Source: Desulfovibrionales bacterium
Lineage (GTDB): Bacteria; Desulfobacterota; QYQD01
Direction: 5' to 3'
NCBI GenBank assembly: GCA_028715605.1
Contig: JAQURM010000002.1
Coordinates: forward strand, 307,980-371,979
DNA length: 64,000 nt
In this document: in pieces, positions 45,486-53,694 of the stretch
Numbering within the stretch: the first letter of the stretch is position 1
How the letters are laid out: the number at the start of each line of letters is the position of its first letter
Program-made: the position numbers and the translations under genes
The notes under the pieces: model-generated
Told to the model about the DNA's origin: nothing
The model's input: only the letters and a program-made list of their open reading frames with translations
The model's database searches: none

Positions 45486-46490
45486 TCAGATGTGTAACGC
45501 TTCGATCTTCAAATTATTAATAAATTTATGCAACTCTTCCAGCGAATCTGTTTCTGGAAATGGCGTTTGTTTACGTGGATCATTTTGCATTGTTGCGTCA
45601 AAAAGTGCTTCACAAGTTTGTCTTGGAAACCTCCATAACCAGGAATGTTTAAAATTAGTGAGTACTCCATAATGATTTCGAACAGTAAATTCAGACCAAT
45701 TTTTGCTTAATTCTTCTCTATCTTTAATATCAATTATCTCAATTTGCGATAGTTCAACCGTTTTATTATCTGACCAAGCTTTTTTCATCAGTTTTCGAGC
45801 TTCAAAGTCTGTTTTAGGAGCACTATAGCCAAATATAGTAAAGAAGTAGCAATACTCCAGATGACTTGTTAGTAAATCCCACTGAGACTTAATTACCGGG
45901 TCTTTGTTATAGTTCTTTTGTGAGGTTGGGTATAGAAGCTGGACAGGTTGGAGAGGGCTATAGCACTTTTCACAAAGTGACCCAAAGTATCCAAGACGTT
46001 GATCAGTATGGCAAACTCCCCAATAAACATTTCCGTGTAAAAATGCTAGCTTAGGTAACGGTTTGGCTTTCAAATTTCTTAAATATGCTTTCAATAATAG
46101 AGGATCCCAATTGAATGTTGCAATAATATCCTTTTCTCGTAAAGATAGTATTAAATAATCATATATTGTCACCGTATTTGGAATTTCTAAGGTTTCAAAA
46201 TATTCACGAACTCTTATTTGTATTTCATTCACAAGATTCTCATATTGAGGTTGATGATTAAATATTTCGGAGTAAAAAGCTTCAAAATCTGCTGTGTCTC
46301 CCTGATAACCATATTTTTTAATAGTATCATTTAAATCAAGATCATCTGTTAACTCATTCATCAATGGTAATTTTCTTCCGTATGCATCACCATTAGGAAA
46401 CGCAGCCTTTGATGCTCCAGCTCCTAAGAGAACTACACAGGGGGATTCTATTGCTTTTTTTTCTTTATCAATGAGTGGTAATGTTGGCAT
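45486..46490 (-). CDS. SIR2-like NAD(+)-binding domain protein (candidate defence effector)
   Basis: 334 residues. The SIR2-like fold is indicated by VVLLGAGASKAAFP near residue 19, IIATFNWDPLLLKAY (the T-x-N-x-D box) and LAFLHGNVYWG. A Cys-x(n)-His/Cys insert (VCHTDQRLGYFGSLCEKC) may bind zinc. The C-terminal part is unassigned. SIR2-like domains occur in several phage-defence systems, where they deplete NAD; that role is an inference from family and cassette context. It is the first gene of the array (minus orientation). Confidence 0.7.
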   Translation of the reverse strand: MPTLPLIDKEKKAIESPCVVLLGAGASKAAFPNGDAYGRKLPLMNELTDDLDLNDTIKKYGYQGDTADFEAFYSEIFNHQPQYENLVNEIQIRVREYFETLEIPNTVTIYDYLILSLREKDIIATFNWDPLLLKAYLRNLKAKPLPKLAFLHGNVYWGVCHTDQRLGYFGSLCEKCYSPLQPVQLLYPTSQKNYNKDPVIKSQWDLLTSHLEYCYFFTIFGYSAPKTDFEARKLMKKAWSDNKTVELSQIEIIDIKDREELSKNWSEFTVRNHYGVLTNFKHSWLWRFPRQTCEALFDATMQNDPRKQTPFPETDSLEELHKFINNLKIEALHI

Positions 46491-46552
46491 TTATAAACTC
46501 CCCTTTGCCCGATAGGCGGGACCGGCACAGCTTTTCACTAACCCCTTAAAGC

Positions 46553-46672
46553 CTAATTCTTCGATATATTACTCCCTTCCCTATTGGGAAGCATTCCGAA
46601 GCCTGCCGAGCGAGCGGAGCGAGTGATGTCCTGCCTATCTCGATCATATCCTCACCTGGTGCGGATATGATC
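46553..46672 (-). repeat. Cassette-edge repeat R9, copy b, with adjacent 10-bp hairpin
   Basis: 46553-46642 matches 42482-42558 (CTTCGAT..ATTACTCCCTT, CCGAAGCCTGCCGAG, GATGTCCTGCCTATC) with an extra GCGAGCGGAGCGAGTGA here. It is followed by a perfect hairpin GATCATATCC / GGATATGATC (46642-46651, 46663-46672). This lies 5' of the SIR2-like gene, where the array begins, and could be a divergent attC or attI remnant. The rest of the 46491-46835 gap shows nothing else. Confidence 0.65.
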
Positions 46673-46835
46673 TCATTTTGGTGACGATATCAACTTGGGC
46701 ATGCTTTTTTTAACCCTGGAAACGACTTTATATGTTAGATCAGGATGTTAGCGTAAAAACGATAGCAAATATGCGCTCAAAATACAAGGGAAAAGGGGGA
46801 ATATGGTATGTCTCCCTTATAATTGCTTGAACGTT

Positions 46836-48125
46836 TTAACATGTAAACAGGCTGAGGCTTTCGATGTGATACGTCTGCGGGAACATATCGAGGGGCTGAG
46901 AACGGACCAGGTCAAAGCCTTCTGCCTGCAGATGGTTTATGTCGCGGGCCAGGGTGGCCGGGTCACAGGAGATGTAGAGGATTCTGGAAGGCCTCAGGAA
47001 GGGGAGCTTCTTTATTATGTCCCGGCATCCCTGGCGGGGTGGGTCAAGCAGGATCAGGTCGAAGCATTGTTTCTCTCTTATGAGCAGGTCAATACCTGCT
47101 GCGACCTCTTCCTGCAAGAAGGTAATATTATCGAGCCGGTTTACGGTCTTATTGAAAATGGCGTTTTTTACGCTTAAAGGATGCGCTTCTATCCCGGTTA
47201 CCTCTTTGGCTTTTCCGGCCAGGGGCAGGGTAAAATTACCCATGCCGCAAAAGAGGTCCAGTACTTTATGGTTTGATGAAACGCCTGCCCACTCCGTGAC
47301 TTTGGTGATGAGGATATCATTTTGCGATGTATTTACCTGTGCGAATACGCCCGGGAAGAGAAAGTAGGTAAGGCCGTTTCCTTCCGGCACGAAAAGCTTA
47401 AGGCCATCTTCTTTGCCGAAGTCCATTTGTGCCGGAAGACCGCCTGGCCCCTGAACCACGCATCTTTTAATATCAGGTATCCGGCCGGATTGAAGCCGTA
47501 TAGTATTCTCATCGGCCTGAGAAAGCGGCCTGGCGGTGTGCAGGATAAGGACTCCATGGACCTCTTCAGGGCTGACTATAATTTCAATTCCGGCCAGCTT
47601 TTGCAAAGAGGATAAGGGGAGGGCATCCTTTATCTCCTTTATTATCCGGTTAATCAGGAAATGAGCAATCTTGCAGTCTTCTATCTCCACGATTTCGTAT
47701 GAATGCGCAGCGAAAAAGCCGATCCGGCCTCCTTTGACATGCAGCCGTACGCGGTTCCGGTAACCAAAGGCCGCCGGGGAGGGAAGGATAGGCAGGATTT
47801 TTTCGCCGGCAACGTGCGCTATGCGGGCCAGGGTCTCCCGGAAGATGTCTTCTTTAAATGAAAGCTGGTCTTGATAGGCGATATGCTGCCACTGGCAGCC
47901 CCCGCAGCGGCCAAAGTGAGGGCAGGGGGCCGGGGCGCGACCGGGTGAGGGTGTGAGAATCCTGAGGATCAGCCCCTTATCATAATGCTTTTTACTTTCC
48001 TGGATGCGGGCCTCAATTCTTTCCCCCGGGAGCGTAAAGGGGATGAACACTACCTTGCCGTCTGTGCGGCCTAGTCCGTTTCCTCCATAAACCAGACGTG
48101 CTATGGTGACAGTTTTGATCGGCAT
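46836..48125 (-). CDS. 23S rRNA (uracil-C5)-methyltransferase RlmD/RumA family
   Basis: 429 residues: N-terminal TRAM domain (~1-58), a [4Fe-4S] site (CPHFGRCGGCQWQH plus a later Cys in VEIEDCKIAHF), the methylase core with SAM-binding VLDLFCGMGNFTLPLAG and the catalytic SCDP motif near the C-terminus (LYISCDPATLARDI). It methylates U747 and/or U1939-type sites in 23S rRNA. Whether it is RlmD or RlmC-type is not settled by sequence alone. Upstream gene nth is 20 bp away on the same strand. Confidence 0.9.
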   Translation of the reverse strand: MPIKTVTIARLVYGGNGLGRTDGKVVFIPFTLPGERIEARIQESKKHYDKGLILRILTPSPGRAPAPCPHFGRCGGCQWQHIAYQDQLSFKEDIFRETLARIAHVAGEKILPILPSPAAFGYRNRVRLHVKGGRIGFFAAHSYEIVEIEDCKIAHFLINRIIKEIKDALPLSSLQKLAGIEIIVSPEEVHGVLILHTARPLSQADENTIRLQSGRIPDIKRCVVQGPGGLPAQMDFGKEDGLKLFVPEGNGLTYFLFPGVFAQVNTSQNDILITKVTEWAGVSSNHKVLDLFCGMGNFTLPLAGKAKEVTGIEAHPLSVKNAIFNKTVNRLDNITFLQEEVAAGIDLLIREKQCFDLILLDPPRQGCRDIIKKLPFLRPSRILYISCDPATLARDINHLQAEGFDLVRSQPLDMFPQTYHIESLSLFTC

Positions 48126-48145
48126 TATGGATCAGAATACAGCCT

Positions 48146-48832
48146 TCAGCTTTGAGCTTTCAGCTTTCCCCCGGCGTCCAGGCTGGAGGGGCAAAGACGC
48201 CGCACCACGCAGCGTTTGCACCCCGGGGCCCGGGCCTTGCATATCTTGCGCCCGTGGTCGATGAGGACGTAGGAAAGGTTGAACCAGTATTTTTTAGGGA
48301 TAACGGCCATCAGATCTCTTTCGATCTTATCCGGGTCAGTTTCTGTAGTAAAGCCCAGTCGATAAGCCAACCGGCGGACATGGGTATCTACGGCTATGCC
48401 TTCCACGATGCCAAAGGCATTGGAAAGGACGATATTGGCCGTTTTTCGGGCCACGCCGGGCAAGGCAATGAGTTCGTCCATGGTCTGTGGAATCCTGCCG
48501 CCGAACTTCTCTAATATCAGCTCACAGCAGGACTTTATGTTCCTGGCCTTATTCCGGAAAAAGCCGGCGCTCTTGATGGCCTCCTCAAGCTCCGGCAGGG
48601 AGGCCCGGGCATAGGACTCAAGAGTAGGATATTTTTTAAACAGAGAACCAGTGACCTTATTTACCTGTTCGTCAGTACACTGGGCCGAAAGGATGGTGGC
48701 CACCAGGAGCTCCGGGGGATTACGGTAAGAAAGGGCTATTTTCGCATCAGGATATTCTTTACGGAGTATCTCAAAGATATGCAATATCTCCGGCGCAGAC
48801 AATCTATCTGCTCGTTTGGGCAGATCATCCAC
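48146..48832 (-). CDS. nth: Endonuclease III (Nth)
   Basis: 228 residues starting at GTG (AGGAGG 9-10 nt upstream). The HhH motif ELIALPGVARKTANIV carries the catalytic Lys; the Asp lies in VDTHVRRLAYRLGF; the [4Fe-4S] loop CKARAPGCKRCVVRRLC matches C-x6-C-x2-C-x5-C. A bifunctional glycosylase/AP lyase for oxidised pyrimidines. Cotranscribed with the downstream rRNA methylase gene. Confidence 0.95.
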   Translation of the reverse strand: MDDLPKRADRLSAPEILHIFEILRKEYPDAKIALSYRNPPELLVATILSAQCTDEQVNKVTGSLFKKYPTLESYARASLPELEEAIKSAGFFRNKARNIKSCCELILEKFGGRIPQTMDELIALPGVARKTANIVLSNAFGIVEGIAVDTHVRRLAYRLGFTTETDPDKIERDLMAVIPKKYWFNLSYVLIDHGRKICKARAPGCKRCVVRRLCPSSLDAGGKLKAQS

Positions 48833-48852
48833 AGATTTTCCTCCTGTTTAAA

Positions 48853-48966
48853 TAGCTATCAGCTTTCAGCCATCAGCATATTTGTTAACCGTTATCCGTT
48901 AACCGTTGTCCGACATTTTCTTTCGGTAAACGATCAATAGTAAACGGTGAACCGGCTGAACGCTGT
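48853..48966 (-). repeat. Composite heptamer element R2, copy 4
   Basis: In inverted orientation relative to copies 1-3. Outer arm AGCTATC, AGCTTTC, AGCCATC; inner arm with three GTTANCC-type heptamers before GTTGTCCGACATTTTCTTTC, then GGTAAAC, GATCAAT and GGTGAAC. Lies in the 452-bp gap between nth and the receiver gene, which also contains R4b. Confidence 0.85.
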
Positions 48967-49087
48967 TCATCATTATTTTAATGGCTTTAAGGGAAAAAAC
49001 AAGTCGGTTTCTCATTCCCGAAGGCATCCGGCAGCCTGATAGATAAAAAGCTGTTTACTTTTACCTCAATATAAAATATAAATTTTA

Positions 49088-49266
49088 GTAACACGTTAGG
49101 TGTTGGAAACCGTCCTACATTCAGAAAAGGCTATTAATCTGGAACTCAGAAAATCAGGAAAAGATAGACCCTCTTTATTTGGGTTTGCACTTTCCTGAGT
49201 TTTCGCCCAGGCGAATCTGCCTGTGGCACGACCTGATTTCCAGATTTGATATGTTTTTTTACACTT
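49088..49266 (+). repeat. Dispersed repeat R4, copy b
   Basis: Same ends and order as 25585-25808: AACACGTTAGGTGTTGGAAA, TTCAGAAAAGGCTATTAATC, a central CCTGAGTT and GATTTGATATG at the right end. Includes a GGCGAATCTGCCTGTGGCACG palindrome-type insertion, related to the one in R3a. Confidence 0.75.
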
Positions 49267-49284
49267 CCAACGAGATCATCAAAA

Positions 49285-49653
49285 ATGGCTAAGGTTTTAA
49301 TCGTCGATGATGAAGAAAACATAAGGTACCTGTATTCAGAAGAATTAAAGGCCGATGGATACGAGGTGATTACGGCCGACAGCGGATACAAGCTTCTAGA
49401 GCGCATAGAAAAAGAACGTCCTGATATTATATTGCTCGATATCAAGATGGCCGACTATGATGGATTAGACCTGCTCCAGGATATACGAAATAAATATTAC
49501 AACTTGCCGGTCATACTCTGTACTGCCTACGACAGTTATAAAAGTGATGTAAAAACTATCGCGGCAGATTCTTATGTGATTAAGTCTTTTGACCTTACGG
49601 AACTTAAGAAAAGAATCTCCCAGGCTTTGGAAGCCGTGGCCCCTCAGACGTAA
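49285..49653 (+). CDS. Stand-alone response-regulator receiver domain
   Basis: 122 residues, CheY-like: acidic pair in LIVDDEENIRYLY, phospho-acceptor Asp in IILLDIKMADYDGL, Thr in ILCTAYDSYKS and Lys in YVIKSFD. There is no output domain, so it probably acts in a phosphorelay or by protein contact. The nearest kinase with a multi-step layout is at 26596. The start at 49285 begins the conserved MAKVLIVDDEE; an upstream ATG in the same frame lies in a repeat. Confidence 0.85.
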   Translation: MAKVLIVDDEENIRYLYSEELKADGYEVITADSGYKLLERIEKERPDIILLDIKMADYDGLDLLQDIRNKYYNLPVILCTAYDSYKSDVKTIAADSYVIKSFDLTELKKRISQALEAVAPQT

Positions 49654-49667
49654 GGCTACCAATTACT

Positions 49668-49753
49668 TATAGTGAATGTCATTAGTCAATAGTCAGTTGT
49701 CACTGGTAAGGGTGATCCATCTTCCCAACCTAATCTATGACCAATGACTTGAC
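49668..49753 (+). repeat. GTCANTA heptamer foldback R5, copy b
   Basis: Starts ATAGTGAATGTCATTAGTCA and continues with AGTCAGTTGTCACTGGTAAG, then an inverted ATGACCAATGAC end. Same orientation as copy a (29086). Confidence 0.75.
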
Positions 49754-49759
49754 TTATTC

Positions 49760-50839
49760 CTATTGCCACACCGCCCGCCATCCGGACGCGCCGAGCGCGC
49801 CGAACAGCATCAGCGGAAACCAGGCAGCGACAAATGGCGGAAGCAGTCCTGCCCTCCCCATGGTCAGGCTGAAATTCCAGGTTATCCAGACCACAAACAC
49901 CAGAAACATGCCCAGGCTTATGCCCAGTGCGATGCTCGATTTTAGTCTCCTCCAGAGCAAGGCCGGTATGCCGAGGAGAAGCAGAATCGGGCCTAGTACC
50001 GGGTACGCAAGCCTCGCCTGTAGATCTATCCGGTAAGGGGTCGTGTCCTGCCCCTGGTGTTTCAGCTTCTGAATATAAGCCGAGATCTCTTCGAAGCTCA
50101 TTTCGTCTGCTTTTTTGGTCATCTCCCTGAAATCTGCCGGACGTTCGGCCAGGTTAATAAATTGCTCATCAAAAGGGATTATTTTATAAGATCTATCGCT
50201 CTCCAGGGTCTTCAGCCGGCCTTCCTTGAAAAGCCAGCTATGATTGGTCCACCTGGCTGCGCGGGCATAGATAATTTTTTTCGGGTAAAAGTCTTGGTCA
50301 AAAACGAAAATTTCTATATCCTGCAGGAGTTTCCGGTCCGGGCTAAAGTGGCCGATGGAATATATGGCGTTCTCTCCTTTAAACCAGAACTTATCTTTTC
50401 CAAGTAACCCCTTGGGCTGCTTTTTCTTAACCTGTACATCCCATATAAAATTAGTCTTCACCATAGTTAAAGGGACAACGCCTTCCTTTATCTGAAAAAG
50501 CAGAACGCTCAAAAGGAATGCGGCCCAGAAGATCGGTTTGGTCGTCTGCAAGATATTTCTCCCGATGGATTTCATGGCCAGCATTTCATTGCCGCGAATA
50601 AGCAGGCTGATAGTCAAAACCCCGGCCATGAGAACTGCTACCGGCTCCATCTGGGTTATAATCAGGGGAATCTTATACACAAAATACGTTAGCATAGTGG
50701 AGGCCGGCAGATTGACCTCCAGGAAGTTGTCTATCTTTTCAAAGAAATCGACCAGAAGATAGATGAAGACAAAGATACTGAGTACCAGAAGAAAAAGGCG
50801 TATAAACTCCTTGAGTATGTAACGATTTAGTACGTACAT
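49760..50839 (-). CDS. lptG: LPS export permease LptG
   Basis: 359 residues, YjgP/YjgQ family: N-terminal helices (RYILKEFIRLFLLVLSIFVFI), a large periplasmic beta domain (~105-265) and C-terminal helices. Its best-conserved segment is GNEMLAMKSIGRNILQ in the cytoplasmic coupling helix. Together with LptF it forms the inner-membrane part of the LptB2FG extractor that sends LPS to the outer membrane; it supports a Gram-negative envelope. Separated by 38 bp from lptF. Confidence 0.93.
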   Translation of the reverse strand: MYVLNRYILKEFIRLFLLVLSIFVFIYLLVDFFEKIDNFLEVNLPASTMLTYFVYKIPLIITQMEPVAVLMAGVLTISLLIRGNEMLAMKSIGRNILQTTKPIFWAAFLLSVLLFQIKEGVVPLTMVKTNFIWDVQVKKKQPKGLLGKDKFWFKGENAIYSIGHFSPDRKLLQDIEIFVFDQDFYPKKIIYARAARWTNHSWLFKEGRLKTLESDRSYKIIPFDEQFINLAERPADFREMTKKADEMSFEEISAYIQKLKHQGQDTTPYRIDLQARLAYPVLGPILLLLGIPALLWRRLKSSIALGISLGMFLVFVVWITWNFSLTMGRAGLLPPFVAAWFPLMLFGALGASGWRAVWQ

Positions 50840-50877
50840 TTAAGTATCCGGCCTTCAGCCTTGAGCTTTGAGCTTCC

Positions 50878-52077
50878 TTATTTATCTCCGCGCCCTTTGC
50901 GGCTAATGGCGGCGGTGTCCTTCGATCTTTCCAGGCGTTCGGATAGACGTTGCAATATTTCCATGAACCAGATGGGACGTTCCCCGTTGGTCTTCACTAT
51001 GAGGTAAACGGCCAGGAGAGCAAATATGATATTAGGCACCCACATGCCGATAGCAGGATAGATCACCCCTGTTTCCCCCAGCCCCTTGGCCAGGGCCAAC
51101 ATCAAATAATAAAGGAGGAAGACCGTAAGGCCGATGGATATGCCAAATGAAGTGCCGGCAAATCTTGATTGGGCGCCTAGAGCGGCCCCCACCAGTCCCA
51201 GGATAATGCAGGCTACGGGCAAGGCCATCTTCCGGTGTAATTCCATGAGCAACGAATAATATTCCGGGGAGGAAAGCGGGGCTTCCTTTAGCCTGTCCCG
51301 TATCTCACCCAGAGACATCTCACTTTTACCCTTTTCCACTATCTCACTATGGCCTGTAGATTGGGGGCCCAGGGTCAAGGCATATTTCTCGAAGTGGATG
51401 GTCTGGGCCGATCGCCAATCCCTCCCAACACGGTGAATGCTGCCGTCCCGCAGATAAAGAACCAGGACCAGGCGCTCCGGCCGGGGGACAATCCATCCTT
51501 CCCTGGCCACAATGGCGTTGCCGGCCTCCGGCCTTCTCACATCGCTTATATAAATGCCGTCCAGCCGGCCATTTTCTCTGGAAATATTTCGGACATATAT
51601 AACGATATCCTTGAAGGCATCACTGAATTCACCCTCCCGCACCCCTAAATCGGCCCGGATCTGCATTATCCTGAAAAGAAGGGTCTTCAGGGCATAATTT
51701 CCCCAGGGTTGCGCATAAACCGCGGTAAATAAAGTAAGCAGATAGGCCGCAACGGATACCAGAATAGCCGGAGGCAGCAATTGATAAAAGCTTATCCCGG
51801 ATGCCTTGATAGCCAATATCTCCCGATCCTTGGCCATCCTGGTGTAGGTGAGCAGGGTTCCCAGAAGCGTAGCCATAGGAAGGGCAAACAGGAGAAGGTG
51901 CGGAAGCACAAATACCACTATCTGCAGGATACTCCCGAAAGACAGGCCCCGGGTCAGCAGGAGTTCGGCCATAGGGGCCATCTTTCCTAAAAGCAGGATG
52001 GAGGTAAGAACAAAGAGGGAGGTAAAAAAAGTAGGCAGGATCTCTTTCAGCAGGTAAGAAAATAGTATCTTGTTCAT
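50878..52077 (-). CDS. lptF: LPS export permease LptF
   Basis: 399 residues of the same family. Membrane helices at both ends flank a periplasmic domain (~120-270). The coupling-helix region TRMAKDREILAIKASGISFYQ is characteristic. It is first in the lptF-lptG pair. The ATG at 52077 has weak SD (GAG). The R2 element copy 5 begins just upstream. Confidence 0.93.
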   Translation of the reverse strand: MNKILFSYLLKEILPTFFTSLFVLTSILLLGKMAPMAELLLTRGLSFGSILQIVVFVLPHLLLFALPMATLLGTLLTYTRMAKDREILAIKASGISFYQLLPPAILVSVAAYLLTLFTAVYAQPWGNYALKTLLFRIMQIRADLGVREGEFSDAFKDIVIYVRNISRENGRLDGIYISDVRRPEAGNAIVAREGWIVPRPERLVLVLYLRDGSIHRVGRDWRSAQTIHFEKYALTLGPQSTGHSEIVEKGKSEMSLGEIRDRLKEAPLSSPEYYSLLMELHRKMALPVACIILGLVGAALGAQSRFAGTSFGISIGLTVFLLYYLMLALAKGLGETGVIYPAIGMWVPNIIFALLAVYLIVKTNGERPIWFMEILQRLSERLERSKDTAAISRKGRGDK

Positions 52078-52088
52078 CTCATTATTCT

Positions 52089-52196
52089 GAGCGATTAGCT
52101 GTCAGCATGTTTGTTATCCGTTATCCGTTAACCGTTGTCCGATATTTTCTTTCGGTAAACGGTCAACAGTGAACGGTGGACCGGCTGAAGGCTGAG
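52089..52196 (-). repeat. Composite heptamer element R2, copy 5
   Basis: Inverted orientation, 11 bp upstream of lptF. Three GTTATCC/GTTAACC heptamers, GACATTTTCTTTC-like spacer, then GGTCAAC, AGTGAAC, GGTGGAC. Differs from copies 1 and 2 in having one more inner heptamer. Any lptF promoter must lie inside or above it. Confidence 0.85.
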
Positions 52197-52313
52197 ACCT
52201 GAATGCTTGCCCATTTGACATTCATTTGAGCTTTTTCACGAAAGATAGAACTAATATCCCTAATATCTCATTTTTGCGAGATTGACACCCCGTTCAAAAA
52301 ATGATAGGAGAAC

Positions 52314-53423
52314 GTGACAATAGCTGTAGGCATTCAGTATAGAAGGGCATCATACCAGAAAGGAAGAAAAAAGCAATTGTCCGAATCTATACGGCAGAAA
52401 CTTGAAGAACAGGAGAGAAAAAACCTTTCTCCGTATGCCGCCCTCAGCGCCCAAAGCCGCGGCCGTCAGATACCGGAAAAGGAATGTCCGGTGCGCACGG
52501 CCTTTCAACGGGACCGGGATCGTATTCTCCACTGTAAATCCTTCCGTCGTCTAAAACACAAGACCCAGGTCTTCCTTTCCCCCACCGGCGACCATTACCG
52601 CACCAGACTAACCCATGCCCTCGAGGTGGCCCAGATAGCCCGCACTATAGCCCGGGCCCTGCGCCTGAATGAGGACTTAACCGAGGCTATCGCCCTGGGA
52701 CATGACCTCGGCCATACCCCATTTGGCCATGCCGGGGAAGCGGTGCTGAATGCCATATATCCGGGGGGGTTTGCCCATTATGAACAAAGTTTGCGGGTTG
52801 TGGACATACTGGAAAATAACGGCCGCGGGTTGAACCTAACCTATGAGGTCAGGGAGGGAATTTTAAAACACTCCAAGGGACGGGGGCAGATTCTACCGGA
52901 AAATACTGAAGAACTGAGTTCGGACCTGGAAGGACAGATTGTGCGTATAGCGGATATCATTGCCTATATAAGTCATGATATAGACGATGCTATTCGTGGT
53001 AATGTAATCTCCATCAAGGACATACCGGATTCCTGCGTCAAAGCCTTAGGTAAAAGCCATTCCAAACGCATTGGGACCATGGTACTGGACTTGATAGATT
53101 CTACCATCCGGGCCGGTGGCCCAAAATTGGTTATCAGGCCTGCCACAATGGAGGTTATGCTGGAATTGCGGGAATTTCTTTATCAAAATGTCTATGAATC
53201 TGAGATAGTTCATAAGGAATTTATCAAGGCCAAAAAAATCCTGGAAGAACTCTATTACTACCTATTGGAAAAGGAAAATGTCTTTGACAAAGAAGCTAAA
53301 GTATATCCACCCGATACTCCCAGGGAAAGGATGGCCTGTGACTTCATTGCCGGTATGACCGATCGTTACGCCCTCAACCTGTATGAAAGCATCTTTATCC
53401 CCAAGCCCTGGATGATCTATTAA
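52314..53423 (+). CDS. dgt: Deoxyguanosine-triphosphate triphosphohydrolase (dGTPase, HD family)
   Basis: 369 residues from GTG (AGGAG 3 nt upstream). HD phosphohydrolase motifs: [20 protein letters not shown], then [16 protein letters not shown] with the metal-binding His-Asp pair, and [13 protein letters not shown]. It hydrolyses dGTP to deoxyguanosine and triphosphate. Also known to limit phage DNA in some bacteria. Single-gene unit. Confidence 0.94.
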   Translation: MTIAVGIQYRRASYQKGRKKQLSESIRQKLEEQERKNLSPYAALSAQSRGRQIPEKECPVRTAFQRDRDRILHCKSFRRLKHKTQVFLSPTGDHYRTRLTHALEVAQIARTIARALRLNEDLTEAIALGHDLGHTPFGHAGEAVLNAIYPGGFAHYEQSLRVVDILENNGRGLNLTYEVREGILKHSKGRGQILPENTEELSSDLEGQIVRIADIIAYISHDIDDAIRGNVISIKDIPDSCVKALGKSHSKRIGTMVLDLIDSTIRAGGPKLVIRPATMEVMLELREFLYQNVYESEIVHKEFIKAKKILEELYYYLLEKENVFDKEAKVYPPDTPRERMACDFIAGMTDRYALNLYESIFIPKPWMIY

Positions 53424-53534
53424 AGCCTTGACACCTGGAAATGCCCTGTGTTAACTTCCCTTAATTATTGACTAAAATCGTTACATTTACCGGCCGCCGA
53501 TTTTTGTCGATGCCCGCAGTAAGTTCGAAATTTA

Positions 53535-53633
53535 AAAAGTAAAATCTACCGCAGAGGTTGCCGAGGACGCCGAGATAACATATTAAATAAGTTAAAATTT
53601 TTCTCTGCGTGCTCTGCGGTGAAAAACTTTTTT
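53535..53633 (+). repeat. Dispersed repeat R8, copy b (inverted relative to 29262-29358)
   Basis: TACCGCAGAGGTTGCCGAGG, CCGAGATAACATATTAAATA and TCTGCGTGCTCTGCGGTGAA; together with the 3' part of dgt's downstream region it occupies most of the 271-bp gap before valS. A TTCATCTGCGT piece (53646-53660) recurs near 38088. Confidence 0.75.
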
Positions 53634-53694
53634 TATGAATTAATCGAATCTGCGTTCATCTGCGTCCCGGACATCTGGAAGGAAAACTGATTAT

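Noticed and set aside
46725..46760. GTTAGATCAGGATGTTAGCG as a sixth integron core site
   Set aside because: It has a GTTRRRY match but no paired partner or hairpin in the right place.
46803..47177. 124-residue plus-strand frame over the end of the rRNA methylase gene
   Set aside because: Antisense shadow of the RlmD-type gene.
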